Assembly: GCF_028689785.1 (NCBI RefSeq)
Contig: NZ_JAQVCN010000001.1
Location: forward strand, 1-64,000
Direction: 5' to 3'
DNA length: 64,000 nucleotides
DNA from: Zoogloea sp.
GTDB lineage: Bacteria > Pseudomonadota > Gammaproteobacteria > Burkholderiales > Rhodocyclaceae
In this document: piece by piece, positions 57,070-64,000 of the stretch
Layout: the number at the start of each line of letters is the position of its first letter
Position numbering within the stretch: position 1 is the first letter of the stretch
Position numbers and translations under genes: made by a program
The notes under the pieces: generated by a model
Databases searched by the model: none
What the model was told of the DNA's origin: nothing
What the model saw: the letters and a program-made list of their open reading frames with translations, nothing else

Positions 57070-59169
57070 CTAGTGAGTGGAGGCGGTAGCTGCGCCCAGA
57101 CGGCGCGGCGGCATGAGGAAATCCCGCGGACGCGTGCGCAGCCGGAGCCACAAGCGCCGCCGAAGCTCGCGCAGATCGTCCCGGGAGAGGTTGTAGGCAC
57201 GCACTGCAGTCCACAGGGATAGGGCAAAGCTGACCCCGAGATTGAGCACGAACATCACCGCCACCCCGAGAATGGCCAGGGACAGCAGGCCCGTGCCCAC
57301 CCATTCCACCTCCAGGGCCGAGGTGGCGAGGCTCAAGATGCCCGAGTTGAGGGTGACGTGACGCACATCCAGAGGCAGACCGAAGAACTTGCCGAGCACC
57401 GGCATCATGCCCAGCATCAGCCCCAGAGACACGTTGGTAGCCCAGCCCGACATGTTGCGGGACACAACCCCCGCCAGCCGGATCATGCGCAGGCGGCCGA
57501 AACGGTTACCCAGCCGATGCTCGGCGATGGCCTGGGGCAGCCGGTGATACACCGCCCAGTTGTCTACCCAGCCGCCGATAAGCGCCGCCGCATACAGGAC
57601 GCAGCCGGTCAGCGCGGCATAAAAAACGGTTCCGCTATCCACCGGGCTCAGGGCGTGGAACACATAGGTAGCTTCGGCGTAGCTGAGGAAAGAATGCCCC
57701 GTAACCCACTGCCAGGTGGCATCGAAAGCGTAGGCACCACTGGCCACCACCACCACATTGGCGATGGTCGCAGCCAGCTGGGAGTGGCAGATGCAGGCCG
57801 CGTAATCGACGATCACGTCGAGGCGCTCGGCCCCTTTGCGGTCCCGGATGATGGCCGCGAAGGCGGCCGCGGTCATCGCCGGCTGCTTGGTAGCCAGCAT
57901 GAGGCCGAAGGCCTGGAGAAGGAGGAAGCTCACTGCATAATTGACACCCGAAGCGAGCCCCTCCATGAACAAAGCCAGGCCGGCACCGGCAATGGCCATT
58001 TTCATGGCCGCGGTGCCCACCGTCAGCAGGCCGCCGCCTGCGGCGGCAACCCAGATGTGCCGGTACTCCCCCGGGTTGTCAGCAATATAGTGTTCGCCGG
58101 TCTCCCCAGCCCGATCAACAATCCGCCGCTGCAGGCGTCGCAGGTTGCTGCGCACCAGGTGGCGCAGGCTGGCGCTGTCGTGGGCCGCATATGCCAACTG
58201 CCGGAGCAGGGCCAGCACCGGCCCGGGGGCCTCACGACCGGTGCTCATGACCGCCACGATGGCCTCCATACGCCCCAGGCAGCGGTCGAGCACATCCAGA
58301 CCATAAACAATATCAACACTGATACCTTCGGACTCCAGGCGTGTGGAGATCATCTGCATCTCCTCCCGGCAAGCCACCACATCGCCCCCCCAGATCTCCA
58401 GCAGAGCCCCTGAAATGCGCCCCTGCTCCCACGCACACACAAGATTCTCACCACTTTGGGCCAGACGCTTGAAAGGCGAGCGGGCGACAGGCCCCGGCTG
58501 GCTGCGCGCCCGCAGCTTGAGGGACAGCCCCTGCCCCTGGACGCGGGCCAGCAGCAGGCGGAAGCCGTCTGCCATCGCTCGCTCCAGCGCTGCGGTCATC
58601 TCCGGCTCATCTTTGGGAAAGAACAGGTCCACCGCCCGCTGCAGGGTGGACGGCTGCAGCCCGCGGATCAGGGTCAGGTCGCGCCGATTGGGGTAGCTGC
58701 GGCTCATCAGATGCCCGAGATCATGATCGTCCCGGGGTGACGGAATGAGCTTGGAAGTCGTGCGGTCCCCCAGTTCCGACAGGAAGCCCCTGTCACTGGG
58801 GATCCCGACCTCTCCGAAAAGGTTCGCCCCCTCGGTTTCGTCGAGGATGGCCCGCAAGGCCCGGCGCAATGCGGCCGCCAGGGGCGGGTTGGCGGCCAGC
58901 ACATCCATCAGCACGGCAAACCGCTGAGTCGCCGAACCATGGACGTCGGCGGAGTCGATATACACGTCGTCCCACAGCTTGCCCCCCGACAACCAGGCAT
59001 TGAGGGCCAGCCAGGCATCCATCCGGTCGGGGAGGTGGTCGGCGTGGATGAGGGCAGACAGCCGTCTGGCCAGGCCCGGCAGATTCTTCTGCTGATGGCG
59101 GGAGGGAGGGAGGGCGGCATGAATGCACCCCATCACGTGGTCCGGAGTCATAGGCTGAGTAACTTGCAT
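57070..59169 (-). CDS. SpecificRecomb (Gcr) family membrane protein
   Basis: 699 residues. The first 350 are soluble (LARRLSALIHADHLPDRMD; FLSELGDRTTSKLIPSPRDD). The C-terminal half has about eight hydrophobic segments from 375 to 660 (AGAGLALFMEGLASGVNYAV; AALTGCVLYAAALIGGW). It belongs to the SpecificRecomb family, annotated as site-specific recombinase Gcr from gonococcus, yet the sequence looks like an inner-membrane protein with no tyrosine/serine recombinase motifs. The true function is unknown. Not a mobile element. Confidence 0.78.
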   Translation of the reverse strand: MQVTQPMTPDHVMGCIHAALPPSRHQQKNLPGLARRLSALIHADHLPDRMDAWLALNAWLSGGKLWDDVYIDSADVHGSATQRFAVLMDVLAANPPLAAALRRALRAILDETEGANLFGEVGIPSDRGFLSELGDRTTSKLIPSPRDDHDLGHLMSRSYPNRRDLTLIRGLQPSTLQRAVDLFFPKDEPEMTAALERAMADGFRLLLARVQGQGLSLKLRARSQPGPVARSPFKRLAQSGENLVCAWEQGRISGALLEIWGGDVVACREEMQMISTRLESEGISVDIVYGLDVLDRCLGRMEAIVAVMSTGREAPGPVLALLRQLAYAAHDSASLRHLVRSNLRRLQRRIVDRAGETGEHYIADNPGEYRHIWVAAAGGGLLTVGTAAMKMAIAGAGLALFMEGLASGVNYAVSFLLLQAFGLMLATKQPAMTAAAFAAIIRDRKGAERLDVIVDYAACICHSQLAATIANVVVVASGAYAFDATWQWVTGHSFLSYAEATYVFHALSPVDSGTVFYAALTGCVLYAAALIGGWVDNWAVYHRLPQAIAEHRLGNRFGRLRMIRLAGVVSRNMSGWATNVSLGLMLGMMPVLGKFFGLPLDVRHVTLNSGILSLATSALEVEWVGTGLLSLAILGVAVMFVLNLGVSFALSLWTAVRAYNLSRDDLRELRRRLWLRLRTRPRDFLMPPRRLGAATASTH

Positions 59170-59263
59170 AGGGCGAGTATGACCCAGTCACCCTGATTTT
59201 GTTCATGTGCACAATGCCACGGAAGCGCCACCCGGCACCGGCAAGCCGGTTATCCTCCCGGCC

Positions 59264-60007
59264 ATGCTCCCCATCCTCTATCAGGACGACCACATGGTCG
59301 TCATCCACAAGCCCTCCGGGCTGCTCGTGCACCGCAGCGAGCTTGATCGCCACGAAACCCGTTTTGCCGTCCAGCTGCTGCGCGACCAGCTGGGGCGCCA
59401 TGTGCACCCCGCCCACCGCCTCGACCGGGGCACCTCGGGCGTGCTGGTGTTTGCCCTCGACAAGGACACCGCCCGCGCCCTGGGCGGGCAGTTCGAGCGC
59501 CAGGAAGTCACCAAGACCTACCTGGCCGTGGTGCGGGGCCACCCGCCCGAAGCCGGCCGCATCGACCACCCCCTGACCCGCCGCCGCGACGACGCCGAGT
59601 GGGTGGACCGCCGCAGCACCGACGAGGCCCAGGCCGCCGTCACCGACTACCGCCGGCTGGCCACTTGCGAGCTGCCCCACGCCGTCGATCGCTACCCCAC
59701 CAGCCGCTATGCCCTGGTCGAGCTGAACCCCCTCACCGGCCGGCGCCATCAGCTCCGCCGCCACCTCAAGCACCTGGCCCACCCCATCATCGGCGACGCC
59801 ACCTTCGGCAAGGGCCGCCACAACCGCCTGTTTCAGGAACTGTTCGGCAGCCATCGCATGCTGCTGGCCTGCACCCGGATGCAGCTGCTTCACCCCGTGG
59901 ATGGGCGCCCCCTCGACCTGCACGCCCCTGTGGACGGCGACTTCGCCCGGGTCATCGACACCCTGGGCTGGGGCCCGGCCCAAGCGCCGGCCCTTTACAT
60001 CCCTTAA
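59264..60007 (+). CDS. truC: RluA-family pseudouridine synthase (TruC-like)
   Basis: 247 residues. Catalytic Asp D54 in HPAHRLDRGTSG and the VELNPLTGRRHQLRRHL motif of the RluA family; no S4 domain, which is typical of TruC, modifying U65 of tRNA. ATG 59264 fits the family N-terminus MLPILYQDDHMVVIHKPSG. Divergent from the SpecificRecomb gene. Confidence 0.87.
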   Translation: MLPILYQDDHMVVIHKPSGLLVHRSELDRHETRFAVQLLRDQLGRHVHPAHRLDRGTSGVLVFALDKDTARALGGQFERQEVTKTYLAVVRGHPPEAGRIDHPLTRRRDDAEWVDRRSTDEAQAAVTDYRRLATCELPHAVDRYPTSRYALVELNPLTGRRHQLRRHLKHLAHPIIGDATFGKGRHNRLFQELFGSHRMLLACTRMQLLHPVDGRPLDLHAPVDGDFARVIDTLGWGPAQAPALYIP

Positions 60008-60082
60008 CGCCCGGGCAACGGGCCTTAACGTCGCCCCTGCCTATACTCGGCTCCAACCCGCAACCCAGCCCCGGAGCCCCCA

Positions 60083-60925
60083 ATGCCCGCCCATCGCCCC
60101 GCCCTCGCCACCGATCTGGACACCCTCCTGCGCACCGCCGCCGACCGCCGCCGGATGCTGCGCTGGCTGATGGCGGGTGCCGCCACCCCACTTGCCGCCT
60201 GTGGTGGCGGTGCCGAGATCAGCATCGGCGGCGTGGGCAGTTCCACCGGTTCGAGTGACAACAGCAGCACCGTCTCCAGCTGCAGCATCATTCCCGAAGA
60301 AACCGCCGGCCCCTACCCGGGAGATGGCTCCAACTACAACAGCAATGGCATCGCCAACGCCCTGAGCCTGTCGGGCATCGTGCGCAGCGACATCCGCAGC
60401 AGCGTGGCCGGCGCCAGCGGTGTCGCCGCCGGCATTCCCCTCACCCTCACCCTGCAACTGGTCAACACCGCCTCCAGCTGCGCCAACCTGTCCGGCTACG
60501 CCATCTACCTGTGGCACTGCACCCGCGACGGCCTCTACTCCATGTACAGCACTGGCGTCACCGGCGAGAACTTCCTGCGTGGCGTGCAGGTGACCGACAG
60601 CAACGGCAAGGCCACCTTCCTCACCATCTTTCCCGGCTGCTACGCCGGCCGCATGCCCCACATGCACTTCGAGATCTACCCCACCCTGGCCAGCGCCACC
60701 GGCTCCGGCAACAAGCTCAGGACATCCCAGATCGCCTTTCCCACTGCCACCTGCAGTGAGGTCTACGCCACTTCGGGCTATGCCAGCAGCGCCGCCAACC
60801 TGGCTGGCATCAGCTTCGCCACCGACAACGTTTTCAGCGATGGCACCGAGTTGCAGATGGCCTCCATCAGCGGTACGCCCACCAACGGTTACAGCGCCTC
60901 CCTTGTCGTCGGCATGAGCGCCTGA
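60083..60925 (+). CDS. Exported intradiol dioxygenase-like lipoprotein
   Basis: 280 residues. The N-terminal DRRRMLRWLMAGAATPLAAC is Tat-like with a lipobox (C40), so a lipid-anchored exported protein. The body is the intradiol ring-cleavage (protocatechuate 3,4-dioxygenase) fold. The iron ligand tetrad is visible: Y152 in RDGLYSMYS, Y187 in PGCYAGR, H193 and H195 in MPHMHFEIY. Serine-rich linker around 50-65. The aromatic substrate is unknown. Lies immediately before the gsp operon. Confidence 0.88.
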   Translation: MPAHRPALATDLDTLLRTAADRRRMLRWLMAGAATPLAACGGGAEISIGGVGSSTGSSDNSSTVSSCSIIPEETAGPYPGDGSNYNSNGIANALSLSGIVRSDIRSSVAGASGVAAGIPLTLTLQLVNTASSCANLSGYAIYLWHCTRDGLYSMYSTGVTGENFLRGVQVTDSNGKATFLTIFPGCYAGRMPHMHFEIYPTLASATGSGNKLRTSQIAFPTATCSEVYATSGYASSAANLAGISFATDNVFSDGTELQMASISGTPTNGYSASLVVGMSA

Positions 60926-61037
60926 GCCCTCCGGGCCGCTGCCCGCGCTGCGGCCCACCCCTCCCCTGCGACAACTCAGTGCTTTCGCCCGTAACACAGG
61001 CCGGATAAGATTGACGGTCTTTTGTGTTGCGCGCCCG

Positions 61038-61685
61038 ATGAAGCTTTCCCACCGTCTCGACCCAACCCGCCTCAGCTGGCAGTCCGCCATGCGCATCGGC
61101 CCCGTGCTTGCCTGGGCGGTGGCCCTGTCGGTCACAGCCTGGGTCGGAGCCGATCTGTTCTGGCGTTTCAGCGCACCCCGCGCCCCGGCCCTGCCGGTGG
61201 CCAGCCCCAGTGACCCGCAGCTCGCCGCCCAGGCCATTGCCAGCCGGCACCTGATGGGCAACACCGCCACTGGCACCAGCACCGCAGGCCCGGCCATAGC
61301 CGCGTCCGGCCGCTATGCCCTGCAGGCCATAGTGACGGGCAGCGGTGGCCGCCCGGGCTGGGCCGTGCTGAGCATTGACGGCGGCCCCCAGCAGGGTGTC
61401 GTCGAGGGCCAGGAGTTCCACCCCGGCGTACGTCTTGCCAAGGTTCTGGCCGACAGCATCCAGATCACCACCGGCAGCAGCACCCAGACCGTCATGCTCA
61501 CCGATCGGGGCAGCCTTGGCACCCCACCCGGTAACGGCCCCGGGCCAGCCGGCATTGCCCAGTTGCCCCAGCTGCAAGCCCCCCCCATCACCGAAAACAA
61601 TACCGAAGCACCGGACTCGGGCCCACGCCCCGCGCCCATCGGCCTTCCCGCCGGCTTTCAGGTCCAACCCGTCCCCAGCCAATGA
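61038..61685 (+). CDS. gspC: Type II secretion protein GspC
   Basis: 215 residues. One transmembrane helix near 20-40 (IGPVLAWAVALSVTAWVG), a periplasmic homology region (ALQAIVTGSGGRPGWAVLSI near 95) that contacts GspD, then a Pro-rich tail without a PDZ domain. ATG 61038; the stop overlaps the gspD ATG (ATGA). First gene of the gsp operon in this window. Confidence 0.85.
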   Translation: MKLSHRLDPTRLSWQSAMRIGPVLAWAVALSVTAWVGADLFWRFSAPRAPALPVASPSDPQLAAQAIASRHLMGNTATGTSTAGPAIAASGRYALQAIVTGSGGRPGWAVLSIDGGPQQGVVEGQEFHPGVRLAKVLADSIQITTGSSTQTVMLTDRGSLGTPPGNGPGPAGIAQLPQLQAPPITENNTEAPDSGPRPAPIGLPAGFQVQPVPSQ

Positions 61686-63910
61686 AACACGCCCGCTGCA
61701 ACCCGGGGTTCGCCCGCCGGCTCCTCGCCGCCTGTCTCGCCACCACCGTCGCCCTGCCTCTCGCCCTGCCGGCCGCACCGGCCCTGGCCAACGAGGCCGG
61801 CACGGGGGAAACGGTGTCCCTCAACTTCGTGAATGCCGAGATCGGCGCGGTGATCCAGGCAATATCCCGGATCTCCGGGCGCAACTTCGTGGTGGACCCG
61901 CGGGTCAAGGGCACTCTCAACATCGTCACCGCCCGCCCGGTGCCACGCAGCCTGAGCTACTCCATCCTGCTTTCGGCTCTGCGCCTGCAGGGCTATGCCG
62001 CGATCGAAGGCCAGGGCGTGACAAAGATCGTTCCCGAAGCCGATGCCAAGCTGCACGCCGTGCCGGTGGGCAAAGGCCAGGGCGCCGGCGGGGGTGACCG
62101 CCTCACCACCCAAGTGTTCACCCTGCACCATGAGTCGGCCTCCCAGCTGGTGCCGGTGATCCGCCCACTGGTATCCCCCAACAACACCGTCACAGCCTAC
62201 CCGGGCAACAACTCCCTGGTGGTCACCGACTACGCCGAGAACATCGGCCGCATTGCCCGCATCATCGAGTCCATCGATGTTCCCCAGGGCGACATGCGGG
62301 TCATCAGCCTCAAGCATGCCTCGGCGCTTGATCTAGCCCAGACAGTGAACCGCCTGCTCAACGACACCGGCAGCGGCAGCGTCGGTGGCACCCCCGGCAT
62401 TGGTGGTGACGCCAGCCAACGCGTCTCGGTGATCGGCGACCCGCGCACCAACAGCCTGCTGGTGCGCTCGGAGAACCCCTCCAAACTCAACGCCGTACGG
62501 CAGTTGGTGGCCAACCTGGACCAGCCCGGCGCGGCCGGCAACATCCATGTGGTGTATTTGAAGAATGCCGAAGCCACCAAGGTGGCCCAGACCCTGCGCG
62601 CGGTGCTCTCCGGTGAGGCCGGCAACGCCGGCCAGGGCGGCACCGGCAACAACAGCTCCACCGGCAGTTTTGCCCCCAGTTCAAGCAGCAGCACCAGTGG
62701 CAGTAACACCAGCACGGGCTCCGGCGTCGGCAGCACCCCGTCCTTCAGTAACTCCAGCACGACCACAGGCGGCGCAGGCGCAACCGGCAACGGCATTGTC
62801 CAGGCCGACCCGATGAGCAATGCGCTGATCATCACCGCCCCGGACGCCATCTACAACAACCTGCGCAAGGTCATCGACCAGCTTGATCGACGCCGCGCCC
62901 AGGTCTATGTGGAAGCCCTGATCACCGAAGTCAGCACCGAAAGGGCCGCCGAGATCGGCATCCAGTGGCAGGCTGGCAAACTGGGCTCTACCGCGGTCTT
63001 CGGCGGCACCACCTTCAACAGCGGCGGCAACAACATCCTCAGCCTCGCTACCAGCCTGGCCTCCAGCAGCGCCACCACCCTCCCCGGCAACGGTCTCAAC
63101 CTGCTGCTGGGTAATGGCACCATTACCGTCGGTGGGCGCGAGATCGCCAACCTCAACATGCTGGCCCGCTTCCTTGAGTCGGACACCAAGGCCAACATCC
63201 TGTCCACGCCGAATCTCGTCACTCTGGACAACGAAGAAGCCAAGATCGTCGTCGGCCGCAACGTGCCCTTCGTCACCGGCACCTACGCCACCACCGGCAA
63301 CACCGCCACCGCCAACCCCTTCACCACCGTCGAGCGCCGTGACGTCGGCCTGACCCTCAAGGTCAAGCCCCAAATCTCCGAAGGTGGCACGGTGCGTCTG
63401 CAGATCTACCAGGAAGCCTCCTCGGTGATCGACTCCACCGCCACCAGCACCACCGGCCCCACCACCACCAAGCGCTCCATCGAATCCACCGTACTGGTTG
63501 ATGATGGCGGCATGATCGCCCTGGGCGGTCTGGTGGAAGACACCTACAGCGGCGGCCAGGAGAAAGTGCCGCTCCTGGGCGATCTACCCTATCTCGGCCA
63601 GTTTTTCCGCTACGACTCGCGCAAGCGCGGCAAGACCAACCTGATTGTCTTCCTGCGCCCCGTCATCCTGCGCGACGCGGCCAGCATCCAGGGCATCTCT
63701 GCTGATCGGTACAACTACGTGATCGGTCAGCAGCGTGCCAACGACCGGGCCGAGGCGCTGATGCGTGGCGAACCCAACCCGCCCGAGCTCCCGCCGCCGG
63801 GCAGCCCGCCGCCGGCCGTGCCCTACAATCGCCCGCCGGAAACCCAGCCCCTGCCTCGCCCCGACGTGCAGCCAGCACAGCAGCAGGCCACGCCCACCTA
63901 CACCCCATGA
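61682..63910 (+). CDS. gspD: Type II secretion secretin GspD
   Basis: 742 residues. Signal peptide to about 40, N0 domain (VSLNFVNAEIGAVIQAISRI, then GRNFVVDP), three N-domain repeats to about 400 with a Ser/Gly/Asn-rich insertion near 320-370, and the secretin channel domain (NILSTPNLVTLDNEEAKIVVGR near 505; MIALGGLVEDTYSGGQEKVP near 610). It forms the outer-membrane pore. Ends with a Pro-rich tail. Confidence 0.95.
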   Translation: MKHARCNPGFARRLLAACLATTVALPLALPAAPALANEAGTGETVSLNFVNAEIGAVIQAISRISGRNFVVDPRVKGTLNIVTARPVPRSLSYSILLSALRLQGYAAIEGQGVTKIVPEADAKLHAVPVGKGQGAGGGDRLTTQVFTLHHESASQLVPVIRPLVSPNNTVTAYPGNNSLVVTDYAENIGRIARIIESIDVPQGDMRVISLKHASALDLAQTVNRLLNDTGSGSVGGTPGIGGDASQRVSVIGDPRTNSLLVRSENPSKLNAVRQLVANLDQPGAAGNIHVVYLKNAEATKVAQTLRAVLSGEAGNAGQGGTGNNSSTGSFAPSSSSSTSGSNTSTGSGVGSTPSFSNSSTTTGGAGATGNGIVQADPMSNALIITAPDAIYNNLRKVIDQLDRRRAQVYVEALITEVSTERAAEIGIQWQAGKLGSTAVFGGTTFNSGGNNILSLATSLASSSATTLPGNGLNLLLGNGTITVGGREIANLNMLARFLESDTKANILSTPNLVTLDNEEAKIVVGRNVPFVTGTYATTGNTATANPFTTVERRDVGLTLKVKPQISEGGTVRLQIYQEASSVIDSTATSTTGPTTTKRSIESTVLVDDGGMIALGGLVEDTYSGGQEKVPLLGDLPYLGQFFRYDSRKRGKTNLIVFLRPVILRDAASIQGISADRYNYVIGQQRANDRAEALMRGEPNPPELPPPGSPPPAVPYNRPPETQPLPRPDVQPAQQQATPTYTP

Positions 63911-64000
63911 GCGCCCCCGCCCTGCCCTACGCCTTCGCCAAGGCCCACGGTGTGCTCGTTGCCAGCCTGGGCAGCGAACACGCCGAGGTGCTGATGCGCG
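63907..64000 (+). CDS. gspE: Type II secretion ATPase GspE (start only)
   Basis: 31 codons before the window end, starting ATG 63907 overlapping the gspD stop (ATGA). MSAPALPYAFAKAHGVLVAS fits a GspE N1E domain. The identity is mainly from operon order gspC-gspD-gspE; the catalytic part is outside the window. Confidence 0.75.
   Translation, partial: MSAPALPYAFAKAHGVLVASLGSEHAEVLMR

Noticed and set aside
57070-59169. Mobile element or integrase because of the 'recombinase' family name
   Set aside because: No attachment repeats, no recombinase motifs and several transmembrane segments.

Overview
The window is GC-rich, densely coded DNA from a Gram-negative betaproteobacterium, most likely Rhodocyclales (Azoarcus/Thauera/Zoogloea/Dechloromonas relatives). 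The taxon is inferred from gene content: an E. coli-like FadD, ratA/ratB beside smpB, HpnC/D/E squalene synthesis, a CysI-DUF934 pair, hemN divergent from fnr with a perfect FNR box between them, and a type II secretion operon. I see no insertion sequence, prophage or CRISPR array. The only clear mobile-type DNA is a small toxin-antitoxin patch at about 29.6-30.4 kb.

Layout. 1-16.8 kb is mostly housekeeping: the start of ilvB with a valine-rich leader peptide and attenuator, fadD, a two-CBS protein, 7Fe ferredoxin, thioredoxin, rho, tRNA-Leu(UAG), an aldehyde dehydrogenase, a lytic transglycosylase, an uncharacterised gene pair, DUF934-cysI-ccoG, a MocR regulator and a small OmpA-domain protein. 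16.9-25.5 kb is one ten-gene, almost completely overlapping minus-strand operon. It encodes DarA- and DarB-like dialkylresorcinol enzymes, a 131-aa unknown, a BtrH-like protein with a possible Cys-His-Asp triad, a two-gene ABC exporter, an ACP, an atypical ketosynthase, a short ketosynthase-like partner and an O-methyltransferase. This is the specialised-metabolism locus of the window and its best candidate for an undescribed system: an aryl-lipid made on an ACP, methylated and exported.

25.6-41 kb: clpB with a near-consensus sigma-32 promoter, an amino-acid-type periplasmic binding protein, yefM-yoeB with its operator and a decayed HigBA-like module, an AttH/CrtC-like protein with an FtsX/LolD-type ABC transporter, divergent hpnCDE, a lone YbbA-like ATPase and guaB. 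41-52 kb: DUF4124 protein, ratB/ratA divergent from smpB, a TPR-like protein, a giant DUF748/AsmA-like protein followed by phhB, an HI0933-type flavoprotein, ppa, then copper genes (copZ, copA, SafE/TauE-like). 52.8-57 kb is oxygen-related: hemN and fnr around an FNR box, SirB2, and an operon pairing a di-iron metallo-beta-lactamase-fold protein with a chemoreceptor-like signalling protein. 57-64 kb: a SpecificRecomb-family membrane protein, truC-like pseudouridine synthase, an exported intradiol dioxygenase-like lipoprotein, and gspC-gspD-gspE (gspE cut by the window end).

The genes suggest a facultatively anaerobic lifestyle with FNR control, oxygen-independent haem synthesis and copper/cbb3-type maturation functions. 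Start codons were chosen from ribosome-binding sites, operon overlaps and family lengths. Many true genes begin well inside longer open frames.
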